Assembly: GCA_963838205.1 (NCBI GenBank)
Contig: CAWIQF010000021.1
Span: 1-64,000 of the forward strand
Length of the DNA: 64,000 nucleotides
Reading direction: 5' to 3'
Origin: CAIVVT01 sp963838205
GTDB taxonomy: Bacteria; Acidobacteriota; Terriglobia; Bryobacterales; Bryobacteraceae
Part shown: positions 38,029 through 47,441 of the stretch, piece after piece
Numbering within the stretch: the stretch's first letter is position 1
Layout of the letters: each line of letters begins with the position of its first letter
Notes under the pieces: generated by a model
What the model was told of the DNA's origin: nothing
Seen by the model: only the letters and a program-made list of their open reading frames with translations
Database searches by the model: none
Position numbers and translations under genes: made by a program

Positions 38029-38058
38029 ATTCTATGCCTTCGTCAAAACCGATGTCAA
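38029..38058 (-). promoter_or_regulatory. Predicted sigma-70-type promoter toward GH5
   Basis: On the minus strand TTGACA (38053-38058) is followed after 18 bases by TAGAAT (38029-38034). Transcription would start near 38022 and pass through the operator at 37956-37981, so the regulator could act as a roadblock. Confidence 0.5.
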
Positions 38059-38187
38059 TGCTCCACCCACCGATCCCTTGGTCGCCCGGCGCCGGTCGGG
38101 CGCAGCCTGGCCGTCGATCCAGTCACAAAGGAGTTGCGTGCTATATTCTGATTGCCCGGGTTGTCCGCGCCGGGCCTCAGGCTTTTC

Positions 38188-39180
38188 ATGATTCGAATGA
38201 AGGATGTGGCCGAGCGCTGCGGCGTCTCGGAGACGACGGTCTCGCACGTGTTGAATCGCACCCGCTTCGTGTCTCCCGAGACGCGGCGCAAGGTGCTGGA
38301 GGCCGTTCGCGAGCTGGGCTTTTACACCAACGCACATGCCCGTCGGCTGGCGCGCGGAAGCAGCGACTTCCTCGGTCTGGTGATCTCCGACATTGAGAAT
38401 CCGTTCTTTCCAGAGGTGATCAAGAGCTTCGAAAATGCGGCACTGAAGCGCGGATTTGAGGTGCTGCTGTGCACGACCAACTACCGGGCGGAGCGCACGC
38501 GGGCCGCGATGCGGAAGCTGATTGAGAACAAGGTCGCCGGGGTGGCGATCCTGACCTCGCAGGTGGATCCGGGGGAGGCGTCGGATCTCGCCACCAACCA
38601 TATTCCGACGGTCTTTTTGAACTCCGCTTCGGTCGAGCCGTACCGGAGCAATATCGCCATCGATCATGCCATGGGCGCTCAAGCAGCGGTCCGGTATCTG
38701 CACGGGCTAGGACACCGGCGGTTTGCTTTCGTGCAAGGGCCGGGCAATCGGCCCTCCGCGCGGATCGCGCGCGAAGCGCTGACGAACGCGCTGGCGGAGT
38801 TCGGCCTGAAGTGCGATCTCCTGGCCGGCGAGAACACTCTCCAGAGTGGCGCCTCCGCGGTCCGCGAACTGCTCGACGGCGGCCGACTGCCGACGGCGCT
38901 GCTGTGCGACAACGACCTGTGCGCATTGGGGGCGATGGCGGCGTTGAAGGACGCCGGCGTCGAGGTTCCCGGCCGAGTCTCGGTTGTCGGCGCGGACGAC
39001 ATCCCTTTTGCCCAGTTGGCCAGTCCGCCGCTCACTACGATCCGCATCCCGCGCGACGAGATTGGAGCGCAGGCCTTTGCGGCGTTGGCGAAGATGTTGC
39101 GCTCCAAGCAGCGCGCCGGAACCGAGTACCGTGTCGAGACGGCGCTGGTGATCCGTCAATCGACCGGCGCGGCGGAGTAG
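38188..39180 (+). CDS. LacI-family transcriptional regulator
   Basis: 330 residues from ATG 38188; a second ATG at 38197 is equally plausible. The N-terminal helix-turn-helix is MKDVAERCGVSETTVSHVLN, followed by the hinge helix FYTNAHARRLARG, whose leucine-type wedge residue fits a CpG-centred operator. The ligand domain is the periplasmic-binding fold (LGLVISDIENPFFPEVIKSF, VSVVGADDIPFAQLASPPLTTI), which usually senses a sugar or sugar phosphate. Two matching palindromes flank the gene: 37956-37981 upstream and 39255-39286 just downstream over the promoter of the following operon. It should repress GH5 and the operon until an amino-sugar-type inducer appears. The gene may have its own -10 (TATATT near 38140). 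Confidence 0.93.
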   Translation: MIRMKDVAERCGVSETTVSHVLNRTRFVSPETRRKVLEAVRELGFYTNAHARRLARGSSDFLGLVISDIENPFFPEVIKSFENAALKRGFEVLLCTTNYRAERTRAAMRKLIENKVAGVAILTSQVDPGEASDLATNHIPTVFLNSASVEPYRSNIAIDHAMGAQAAVRYLHGLGHRRFAFVQGPGNRPSARIAREALTNALAEFGLKCDLLAGENTLQSGASAVRELLDGGRLPTALLCDNDLCALGAMAALKDAGVEVPGRVSVVGADDIPFAQLASPPLTTIRIPRDEIGAQAFAALAKMLRSKQRAGTEYRVETALVIRQSTGAAE

Positions 39181-39226
39181 GGATTGCGGGCGCACGCCCG
39201 GCGGAGACGCACAATACAGAGGCGGA

Positions 39227-39255
39227 TTGACGGAGGGAGTGGGTCGTGATATTGT
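39227..39255 (+). promoter_or_regulatory. Promoter of the sugar operon
   Basis: TTGACG (39227-39232) and TATTGT (39250-39255) are 17 bases apart. The predicted start point near 39262 falls inside the operator that follows, as in lacO1. Confidence 0.65.
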
Positions 39256-39286
39256 CGGCCAAGCGCTTGCGCAAGCGCTTGGCCGA
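39255..39286. promoter_or_regulatory. LacI-family operator, perfect 32-base palindrome over the transcription start
   Basis: The half TCGGCCAAGCGCTTGC is followed at once by its exact reverse complement. The centre (39270/39271) is about nine bases after the predicted start point. The next ATG is at 39293, only six bases past the palindrome, leaving no room for a normal ribosome site; in RNA the palindrome would form a 16-pair hairpin next to the start codon. Confidence 0.9.
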
Positions 39287-39292
39287 ATACCC

Positions 39293-42200
39293 ATGCGACT
39301 CCAGAACCCGACACTCCTCGCCACCGCCCTGCTGCTGGGCCTCCTTTCGCTGCACGCCCAGCCGGGCCAGGAGACCGTGCGCGACACATGGCATGGCCCG
39401 CAGTCTGCCGGCCGGCGCGCGGAACCTCGCGTTGCGCAGCGCGGGCGCAACGGCCAGCGCGACGAGCACCGGCGCTGGCTTCAGCCCAGGCGGCGTCCTG
39501 GACGGGGACTGGTCCGCCGGCAGCTGGGGCAAGGGCCACGGCTGGCAGAGCGCCAAGCGCCACGCATTTCCAGTGTCGCTGGAGGTGCGGCTGCCGCAGG
39601 TGGAGACGATCGACACGCTGATCCTCGCCACCTGGCCCGCCGTGATCCACGGCGTGAACTGGATGGGCGTCCGCAACTTTGATATCGAAGTGGAATACCG
39701 GGGCGCGTGGGTTCGCGTGCTGACGGTGCGGGCGAACACCGAAGGCCTGGTCACCGTCCGGTTGCCGGCCACGCCCGCCTCGGCGGTGCGCTTCGTCATC
39801 CTGCGCGCGAACAGCGCGGCGCAAGAGGACAACAAGAACGACGACGAAGACTTCGCCCGCGTCCTTCAGGTCGGCATCTATCGCCTGGGGATCCCGACCC
39901 CGGCGCGGGGCGAGGAACTGCGCGCCACGATCGAGCGCGGGCCGAAGGGGAGCGTCGCCATCTACCGCGATCAGCTGCCGGTGCCCACGCCCAATGCCTC
40001 TTCGCCGGAGTACCTCGCCTCGGTCTTCCGCAAGGTCGGCTACGGAGTCACGTACCTGGATTCAAAGCAGCTCTACGCTGCCGGCATCCTCAACCGGAAG
40101 AACTTCGACGTGTTCGTGCACCCCTACGGCGCGCCGTTCCCGGCCGGCACACAGTTGGGCCGCTTCCTGGAGCAGGGCGGCCATCTCATCACGCTGGGCG
40201 GCCATCCGTTTCGCCGTGCGCTCTGGTTCTCGCCGGAGGGGCGCCTCATCGACGGCGGCTGCGAATTGGGGCTGACCACTGCGGCCAGCCGCGTCGGCGA
40301 CTATGGCCTCTCCTACCGCGAACAGCTCGGCATGTTCTACAACGGCTACGAGAAGTTGGCCGATGTCGCCGTGGCGAGGACCGCGCCCGACCAGATCGCC
40401 GTGCGATCGAAACTCGAAGTCCCAGGGAGCTACGAGGGCGAGGCGGCCGCGGCGCTGGTCGGAGAGCGCTGGTCGATTGAAGAGACGCGTGCGATGGCCG
40501 AGGAGGGATCGTTCCCGCGCTATGCGCAAGCCGCGCGCGAGGGCATCGCCACTGTGACCGCCTACGCCAACATGATCGCCAGCGATTCCAGCTTCGACTC
40601 GAAGAACGGCTACATGTTCAACTGGCCGCGCTCGCGCTGGACTCCGCTGGTCAACGGCTACGACCGCCACGGCCGGCTGCGCGGCGCGCTCGTCAGCATG
40701 CTGCGCAATTACCACGCGCCTTACCGCGGCTCGGGCTGGATCTTCTGCGGCGTTGCCAACCGTGACCTCTTTACGCGCGAGCATCCGGAGTTCACCGCCG
40801 CGCTGCTGGAGGCGCTGGAGTCGCTGCGCGAACCGGCGATGCTGCGGGACGCGCAGTCGGCGCTGGCCTGTTACCGCCAGGGGGAGAGCGCCGAGGTGGG
40901 GGTCACCGTGGAGCGCTTCGGCAAGGAGCCGGGCCCGCTGAGCGTCCGCTTTGCGATCTATGCCGAGGGTACTCCGGCGCCGGTCTTCGAACAGAGCGTC
41001 ACTGTGGACAAGTTCACGGAGGCGCACCGGCGGGTCGTCCTGCCATGGAAGCCGGCGCGTTTCGCCTCCGACCTCTATCGCGTCCACGTCACGCTGCTGC
41101 GCGGCGACCGGGCGATCGACACCACGGAGACCGGCTTCACCGTGTGGCAGCCGGAGTTGCTCGCGACGGGTCCGCGGCTCGAGTTCCGCGACAACTACTT
41201 TGCCCTGGACGGCCGGCGCGCGCTGCTGATCGGGGCGCGCACCGACGGCATTTATCCGCACGGCGAAGTGGACGAGGACGTCCCAGGCGTGGACCGGCAG
41301 TTCGCGATGATGCGCGACTACGGCATGCAGGTTGTCTCGTCGGTCTACTTCAGCGGCTACATTCCGGGGCTCACCTGGGGCCGCGTGAACGAGGAGGAGC
41401 TGATCCCGCTCCAACTTCTCCGCGCCATGGACGCGCAGGTGCAACTGGCGCAGAAGCACCACCTGGTCTACGCGCCGTGCCTGTTCTTCGAGGGCAAGTT
41501 CATGGCGATGGAGAACCATGAGCTGACCCGCCGCATCTGCGAGTTCCTCGCGCGGCGCTATGCCGCCGTGCCGGGCATGATGTTCTACGTCTTCGACGAC
41601 GGCACGGCGGATGTGCCCGTCGATGAGTTCCGGCGCTTCGCCGAGGTCTGCACCAAAGCCCTCAACTCAGCCAGCCGGAGTTTCTATGTGCTGGCCGAAA
41701 GCGGCGGCATCGGCCTGCAGCGCTACGGCTCCGATTCGCTCACCATGCCCGCCAACGGCAACTACGTGCCCGGCATCCCGTCGTTCTACAAGCTGATGGA
41801 CCGCCGCCTTGCGGGCCGGTCCTTTCACCTTTCGGAGTTCGGAGTGAATGCGCCGGGCTCCAAGCCGGGCGACTACGACCCCGACGGTCCCTATCCGTCG
41901 GTCAACGCTTCGGGCTCGGTCGCGGGCGACTACAGCACGTACCTGCTGGAGCCGCACATGCTGTTCGGCGCCGGCGGCTCCTACGTCCTGAACTGGGTGT
42001 GGAAGGACCCGGCGCAGTTGCTGTTCCCCTGGGGCGTGACTCATCCCAACGACTTCACGCCGAAGGAACCGCTCTTTGCCTATCGCAACGAGGGTTTCTT
42101 CCTGCGCCATTTCCAGCCGATCTTCCACGCGCCCGAGGTGATTCTCGTCTGCCCGCGGGAACGCCTGCTGCGTGACGAGCGAGTTTACGAGCCGTACCTG

Positions 42201-43305
42201 CGTGCCGTCATCGACCTATTGATCGAGCAAAACGTGCAGTTCGCGCTGCTGGACGACGCGGAGTTGAGTAAGCTGCCGCCGGGGCCGCGGACGCTGATCT
42301 ACGCCGATCCGCGCTACGCCGACCGGCCCATCCTGAAGGCGCTGCTGGAGCGCGTGCGCGCCGGCGACCGGCTCTTCCTAGCCGGGGAATTCGCGCGTTC
42401 GCCCGCGGCGGATGGCGCGAACGATAGATCGCTTTTCGGCGAGATCGCCGGCCTGACCTGGGCTGGCGCAGCCACCGCCGACGCCGTCGTCGTAACGCCC
42501 TCCGTCGCGGAGCTGACACCGTACATCGGAACCGTCGGCAACCTGCTCAACACGTCAGGCGCCACCGTGCTCGCGACCGACCCAGACGGGCACGCCGTAG
42601 TCGCCGAGCGCCGGCTTGGCGCCGGCTCCGTCTTCTACACGGCCGATCCGACTGCCGCCGGCGCGCGGCGTGCGCTCGGTGCATTCCTTCGCCGCAACGC
42701 CGTTGCCAGCGTCCCGCTCCAACCGCGCGTGGCGCACAGGCCAGTGTTCGAACTGGACCGCGCCGGCGGCGGCAAGATCTACTCGCTGTTCGCGACCCGC
42801 CCCGAAGGCGACTGGAAGACGCGCTGGAACGGGCCGTGGATCGAAGCTCCGGAGTCCTACACGCTGGACACCGGCGCGGGGAGCCTGCGCATTCCGCTGG
42901 GCAGCTACGGCGTTTCGCTGGTCGCTCTCCGTGGAGACCATCAGGTTGAACGCACTCGAAGGCCAGGGCCGCTTCGAGACGTCGGGCTCGTTGCTGTTCG
43001 AATCCGAGCCCCACGCCATGCTGATGAGCCTGGACAACACGCCGCTCGACCACTCCTCGATGCTGGCCCTGTTCACTCTCGGCGCAGGGTCGGTCGCACT
43101 GCGCGCCGCGCCGGGAGATTATGTGGTGGAAGCCGGTGAGTTCCGCTCTGGCGCGTTCGTGCGCGTCGCCGAAGTGCAAGCGAAGGTCGAAGCTGCGATG
43201 CTGCGCTTCCACGTCGATTCGGTCCAAACGAAGCTGCTCCTGCTGATCGCGCGGCGCGACTCCCTCGGCGAGGCGCGCCGGCGGATGACCGAGGCGCTGA
43301 GGTAA
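39293..43305 (+). CDS. Large secreted clan-A glycoside hydrolase with discoidin-like domain (two frame breaks)
   Basis: First gene of the LacI-controlled operon. ATG 39293 gives a Sec signal (LLATALLLGLLSLHAQ). The frame breaks near 39397-39405 and again near 42929; removing one base at each place gives one protein of about 1336 residues. The order is: discoidin/CBM32-like domain (ARNLALRSAGATASA, VLDGDWSAGSWG); amidotransferase-like domain (FDVFVHPYGAPFPAGTQL, GGHLITLGGHPFRR); Ig-like domain; a TIM barrel with candidate nucleophile Glu in FHLSEFGVNA; a second amidotransferase-like domain; and a C-terminal beta domain. The arrangement recalls GH42-type beta-galactosidases, but no family assignment is certain. 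It ends two bases before the next gene. The breaks look like sequence errors, because domains on both sides are well preserved. Confidence 0.72.
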
Positions 43306-43307
43306 GG

Positions 43308-45455
43308 ATGATGCGCAATTTCTCGCTGTTCACCATTGCCGCCTGTGCCCTGGCGGCCCTCCTGTCCGCCCCGGCGCTGGCGGAAGACGCCCTGCCGCAG
43401 GTGCGCTTAAGCGGTCACTACTTCGAACGTAACGGCCGACCGTTCCTTCCCGCGGGCGTGCACTGGGTCCCGGCGAAGGCCGCCATGCAGTGGCCGCTTG
43501 AGTGGGACCCGGTGAGCATCGAAGCTGACTTCCGCGCGATGCGCGCGCTGGGCGTCAACACCGTCCGGCTCGATCTGCTGTGGCCCTGGTTCGAGCCACG
43601 CCCCGGCGACTACAACCCCGCCGCCTTCGCCCAACTCGATACGCTGATCGAGCTCGCACACCGCTACCAGATCTACCTGCAGCCGAGCCTGTTCATCGGC
43701 AACGAAGTCGGCGAGGCGATCTGGGATGTGCCGTGGCGCAACGGCCGCCATCCGCACGCCGATCCGGAGATGCTGCGTCTGGAGACCAACCTGGCCGCGG
43801 AGTTCGGCCGCCGCTACGCCCACGAAACGGCGATCCAGAGTTGGGATCTCACCGACGAGCCGCCCTTCTGGAACGCGCCGAGGACGACCGACGCGATGGC
43901 GATCAACTGGACGCGCCTGATCGCGGGCGCAATCCGCCGCGGCGACACGATGCACCCGATCGTCGTCGGCACCGATGCGCAGGACATCACCCATGGCCCG
44001 TTCCGCCCCGATAACATCGTCAACGAGGTGAGCTTCCTCGCCGTGCACCCCTACCCGGTCTACAATCCGGCACTCTTCCCCGACCCGCTGTTGGCCGAGC
44101 GGACAACTTATGCCGCGGCCTTTCAGGTCGCGCTTTCGGGCGGCGCGGGCAAGCCGGTCATGGTGCAGGAGATGGGCGCCTCTTCTGCCCAGCAGACGCC
44201 CGAGCGCATCGCGCGTTTCCTGCGCGCCAACCTTTTCTCATCGCTCGGCGCGGGCGCCAACGGCTTCCTGCTATGGTGCTTCACCGACGCCGCTCCAGAG
44301 ACCTACGCGCGCATCCCCTACCGTCGCGCGCCGCACGAGACGCAGTTCGGCCTGACCACCTGGGACGGCCACGAGCGCCCCGCCGGCGTTGAGTTCCGCC
44401 GCTTCAGCCAGTTGATCGAGCGTCTCGATCTCAGCGGCATCGCGCCCGCTCCGGCCGACGCCGGTATCGTCGTGCCATTCGAATGGTCGAAGCCCTACGG
44501 CGAACTGCGCGGCCTCGGCCTGCCCCAGTACGGCGGCGTGCCGTACGTCTCGAATCAGGAGCCAGGCTCGATCGCGGGCCAGGAGGGCGCCGACTATGGC
44601 GCGCTCAGCGCCGAACTGGCCGCCAGTTGGCTGAACAGTTACGTGCTGGCGCGCCGCGCCGGGCTGAACGCCAGTTTTCCGCGCGAGTACGGCGAATGGA
44701 GCCGGCTGCCGATGGTACTGCTGCCAGCGCCGCTGACCGCATCGAAGCCGAATCTGCTGCACGTCCACACCGTCTTCTGGCAGCACGCGCTCGACTACGT
44801 CCGCCATGGCGGCGCGCTCTACCTCTCGCTCAACGGCGAGAGTGCGATCCCCGGCATGGAGGAGTTGTGCGGCGCGCGTCCGGCCGACCGCCTGCCGGCA
44901 GGCGCGTTGCGCATCAAGGTGATCGCCCCCTTCGGCGAGTTGAAGCCCGGCGACGAGTTCTCCTACGACGGCGGCGGCGGAGCCTCCGACTGGGGCGTGC
45001 TGCTCGAAGTGCACGGCGGCCAGGTGATCGCCACCGATCAGGAAGGCCGTCCCGCGCTCGTCGCGCACACCGTCGGCCAGGGCAAGGTGCTGACCTGCGC
45101 CTGGCCCATCGAACGCTACCTCGCGCGCGTCCCCGCGGCCTACGAAACGGGCGAGCCCACACAGCGCATCTACCGGGCGCTCGCCGCCTGGGCCGGCGTG
45201 GTGCCGCTCTTCCGCACCGACCGCGCCGACGTCGAAGCCGCCGCGCTCGCCGGCACAGGCCGCGGCTACGTCGTCGTCACCAACCACAGCGACGCCGCGC
45301 GCAACGTGACCGTAACATCGCGCCAGTCGCTCGGCAAAGCCCAGCGAGTCACCGCCGGCGGCGTCGTACCGCTCGAGGTGCAAGGCAATCGCTTCACGCT
45401 GCAACTTGCGCCCTTCGGCGGAGAGGTCATCGAGTACCGGGAGTCGCCGCGATGA
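43308..45455 (+). CDS. Clan-A glycoside hydrolase (GH5/GH42-like), secreted
   Basis: 715 residues with signal FSLFTIAACALAALLSAPALA; ATG 43311 is an alternative start. The barrel begins HYFERNGRPFLPAGVHWVPA and has the acid/base in WDLTDEPPFW (Glu184, a DEP instead of NEP) and the nucleophile in KPVMVQEMGASS (Glu288). After about residue 390 come an amidotransferase-like domain (LPMVLLPAPLTAS, YVRHGGALYLSLNGES) and a beta domain, as in GH42-type enzymes. It overlaps the ROK kinase start by four bases (ATGA), so the operon is tightly coupled. The substrate is unknown; the neighbouring kinase and isomerase point to a glycan that yields an amino sugar. Confidence 0.78.
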   Translation: MMRNFSLFTIAACALAALLSAPALAEDALPQVRLSGHYFERNGRPFLPAGVHWVPAKAAMQWPLEWDPVSIEADFRAMRALGVNTVRLDLLWPWFEPRPGDYNPAAFAQLDTLIELAHRYQIYLQPSLFIGNEVGEAIWDVPWRNGRHPHADPEMLRLETNLAAEFGRRYAHETAIQSWDLTDEPPFWNAPRTTDAMAINWTRLIAGAIRRGDTMHPIVVGTDAQDITHGPFRPDNIVNEVSFLAVHPYPVYNPALFPDPLLAERTTYAAAFQVALSGGAGKPVMVQEMGASSAQQTPERIARFLRANLFSSLGAGANGFLLWCFTDAAPETYARIPYRRAPHETQFGLTTWDGHERPAGVEFRRFSQLIERLDLSGIAPAPADAGIVVPFEWSKPYGELRGLGLPQYGGVPYVSNQEPGSIAGQEGADYGALSAELAASWLNSYVLARRAGLNASFPREYGEWSRLPMVLLPAPLTASKPNLLHVHTVFWQHALDYVRHGGALYLSLNGESAIPGMEELCGARPADRLPAGALRIKVIAPFGELKPGDEFSYDGGGGASDWGVLLEVHGGQVIATDQEGRPALVAHTVGQGKVLTCAWPIERYLARVPAAYETGEPTQRIYRALAAWAGVVPLFRTDRADVEAAALAGTGRGYVVVTNHSDAARNVTVTSRQSLGKAQRVTAGGVVPLEVQGNRFTLQLAPFGGEVIEYRESPR

Positions 45456-46372
45456 GCGCCGAGTGTGTGGGCGCCATCGACGTCGGCGGCACCAAGATTG
45501 CCATCGGCGTGGTGGACGCCCAGGGCACCATCCTGGCGCAGGGCGAGACGCCCGCCGCGCCGGCATTGGGCTACGCCGCCGCACTCGGGCGCATCGTAGC
45601 CCTGCTGCGTTCGCTGATGGCGCAATCCGGTCGCGCCATCGGCGGCATCGGCGTCGGCAGTACCGGACCCATCGACTCCGAGACCGGAGTCTACGGCGAT
45701 GTCGGCACGTTGCCCGGATGGCAGGGATCGCCGCTCGGAGCGGACCTGGCGCGCGAGTTCGCGCTGAGGGTGCGTGTTGAGAACGACGCCGACGCGGCCG
45801 CGCTCGCCGAAGCCGCGTGGGGTGCAGGCCGCGGCAGCCGCAACCTGCTCTACGTGACCATCAGTACCGGCATCGGCGCCGGGATCATCCTCGACGGCAA
45901 GCTCTATCGTGGCGCCTGCGGCGCGCATCCGGAGATCGGCCATCACGTGCTCGACGCGAGCGGCCCGGCCTGCTACTGCGGTTCGAACGGCTGTTGGGAG
46001 TCGCTGGCCAGCGGACCGGCGCTCGAGGCGCGGTTTCACTGCCGCGGCGGCGACGCGTTGGGTGCGCGCGCCATCTGCGAGCTGGCGCGCCACGGTGACG
46101 CGCTGGCGGGCGCGGCCGTCCAGCGCGCGGCGCGCTACCTCGGGCTCGGCCTCGCCAACCTGGTGACGATCTTCTGCCCACAGACCATCGTGCTTGGCGG
46201 CGGCATGATGCAGAGCGCCGATCTGCTACTGCCCCCCGCGTTGGAAGTCGTAAAGCGGACCTGTACGCAGGTACCGGTCGAGAACACATCGATCGTGCTC
46301 GCCGGCCTCGGCCGCGGGACCGGTCTGCTCGGCGCGGCCAGCGTCTGGTTCTGCCGCGCGGGTCTGAGCTGA
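45452..46372 (+). CDS. ROK-family sugar kinase, probably N-acetylglucosamine/glucosamine type
   Basis: 306 residues. The phosphate loop is AIDVGGTKIAIGVVD (residues 8-22), the sugar site is VENDADAAALAEA with the catalytic Asp, and PEIGHH together with CYCGSNGCWE supplies the zinc-binding His and three Cys of the ROK family. This places it with kinases such as glucokinase, fructokinase, N-acetylglucosamine kinase or N-acetylmannosamine kinase. It lacks an N-terminal helix-turn-helix, so it is an enzyme and not a NagC/XylR-type repressor. The SIS-domain gene directly downstream suggests a phosphorylated hexosamine product; substrate is inference. Confidence 0.88.
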   Translation: MSAECVGAIDVGGTKIAIGVVDAQGTILAQGETPAAPALGYAAALGRIVALLRSLMAQSGRAIGGIGVGSTGPIDSETGVYGDVGTLPGWQGSPLGADLAREFALRVRVENDADAAALAEAAWGAGRGSRNLLYVTISTGIGAGIILDGKLYRGACGAHPEIGHHVLDASGPACYCGSNGCWESLASGPALEARFHCRGGDALGARAICELARHGDALAGAAVQRAARYLGLGLANLVTIFCPQTIVLGGGMMQSADLLLPPALEVVKRTCTQVPVENTSIVLAGLGRGTGLLGAASVWFCRAGLS

Positions 46373-46394
46373 GAGAAACGAAGGAGAGTCCGAC

Positions 46395-47441
46395 TTGAAC
46401 CTCGAAGCAACGTGGCGCGACTGCCCCTATCTGCTTGACCTGCTGGAACAGCCGCGCGCGCTGGCGCAGACCATCCGCGGCCTTGAAGACGCATCCGGTC
46501 TTGACGCCTTCGCCGGCGCATTGCGCGACGCGCGCTGGCGCCGCGTTCTGCTGACCGGCATGGGCTCGTCCTACTGGGCCTGCCGTCCGCTGTACCTGCG
46601 CCTCCTGAGGGAGGGGCTGACGCCTGTGATGGTGGAGACGAGCGAGCTGATCCACTACGAGCGCGAGTGGCTCACCTCCGACACTCTGGTGATCGCCGTC
46701 TCTCAGTCGGGGCGCAGCGCGGAGACGGTGCGCCTGCTGGAGATCGCCCACGGCGCGTGCGACCTCATCGGCGTGACCAACACGCCGGATTCGCCGCTCG
46801 CCACGCAGAGCTCGGCCGCGCTGCTGATGAACGCCGGCGCCGAGTTCACCGTCTCCTGCAAGACGTATCTCGCGACCTTGCTGGCGCTCGACTGGCTCGG
46901 CGATGTGCTTTGCGGCACGGATCGGGCGATCGTGCTGGCGGAGGCGCGAGACGCGCTGGAGCCGCTGGAGCGGTATCTCCAACCCTGGCCCGAGCACGTC
47001 GCCCAGTGTTTGCCGCTGCTCGACGGAGTCCAGAGTCTCTTCCTCGTCGGGCGCGGAAGCTCGGTGGCGGCCGCCGAAACCGGCGGTCTGATTCTGAAGG
47101 AGTCGACCCACACCCACGCCGAAGGACTTAGCGCCGCCGCCTTCCGCCATGGGCCCTTCGAGTTGTTGAGCGACGCGGTCTTCGTCCTCGTCTTCGAGGG
47201 CGACGAGCGGGCCGCGCCCTTCAGCCGCAAGCTTGCGGCCGACATCCGCGAGGCCGGCGGCCGCTCCGCGCTGGTCTCCCCTCGCTCCTCGGGCATCCTG
47301 CGCACTCCGGAGTGCTCCGAGCGGCTGCGGCCGCTGATGGAGATTCTGCCCGTCGAGATGCTGACGCTGGCGCTGGCTGCCATAAAGGGCCGCGAGCCTG
47401 GCCGCTTTGAGCGCGCCACGAAAGTGACGGTCGTCGAGTGA
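46395..47441 (+). CDS. SIS-domain aldose-ketose isomerase/deaminase (AgaS/GlmS C-terminal type)
   Basis: 348 residues from TTG 46395 with AAGGAG nine bases upstream. Two SIS domains: the first carries RVLLTGMGSSYWACRPLYL and VIAVSQSGRSAETVRLLE, the second FLVGRGSSVAAAETGGLILK and FRHGPFELL. These are the sugar-phosphate isomerase motifs of GlmS, but the N-terminal amidotransferase domain is missing. Proteins of this shape act as amino-sugar-6-phosphate deaminase/isomerases (AgaS) or fructosamine-6-phosphate deglycases (FrlB). Together with the ROK kinase it should turn a hexosamine into fructose-6-phosphate and ammonia. Its stop overlaps the GTG of the permease gene. Confidence 0.86.
   Translation: MNLEATWRDCPYLLDLLEQPRALAQTIRGLEDASGLDAFAGALRDARWRRVLLTGMGSSYWACRPLYLRLLREGLTPVMVETSELIHYEREWLTSDTLVIAVSQSGRSAETVRLLEIAHGACDLIGVTNTPDSPLATQSSAALLMNAGAEFTVSCKTYLATLLALDWLGDVLCGTDRAIVLAEARDALEPLERYLQPWPEHVAQCLPLLDGVQSLFLVGRGSSVAAAETGGLILKESTHTHAEGLSAAAFRHGPFELLSDAVFVLVFEGDERAAPFSRKLAADIREAGGRSALVSPRSSGILRTPECSERLRPLMEILPVEMLTLALAAIKGREPGRFERATKVTVVE

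Noticed and set aside
40062..41519. Minus-strand ORF of 485 codons inside the large glycosidase
   Set aside because: Shadow frame; the plus-strand reading contains recognisable domains throughout.
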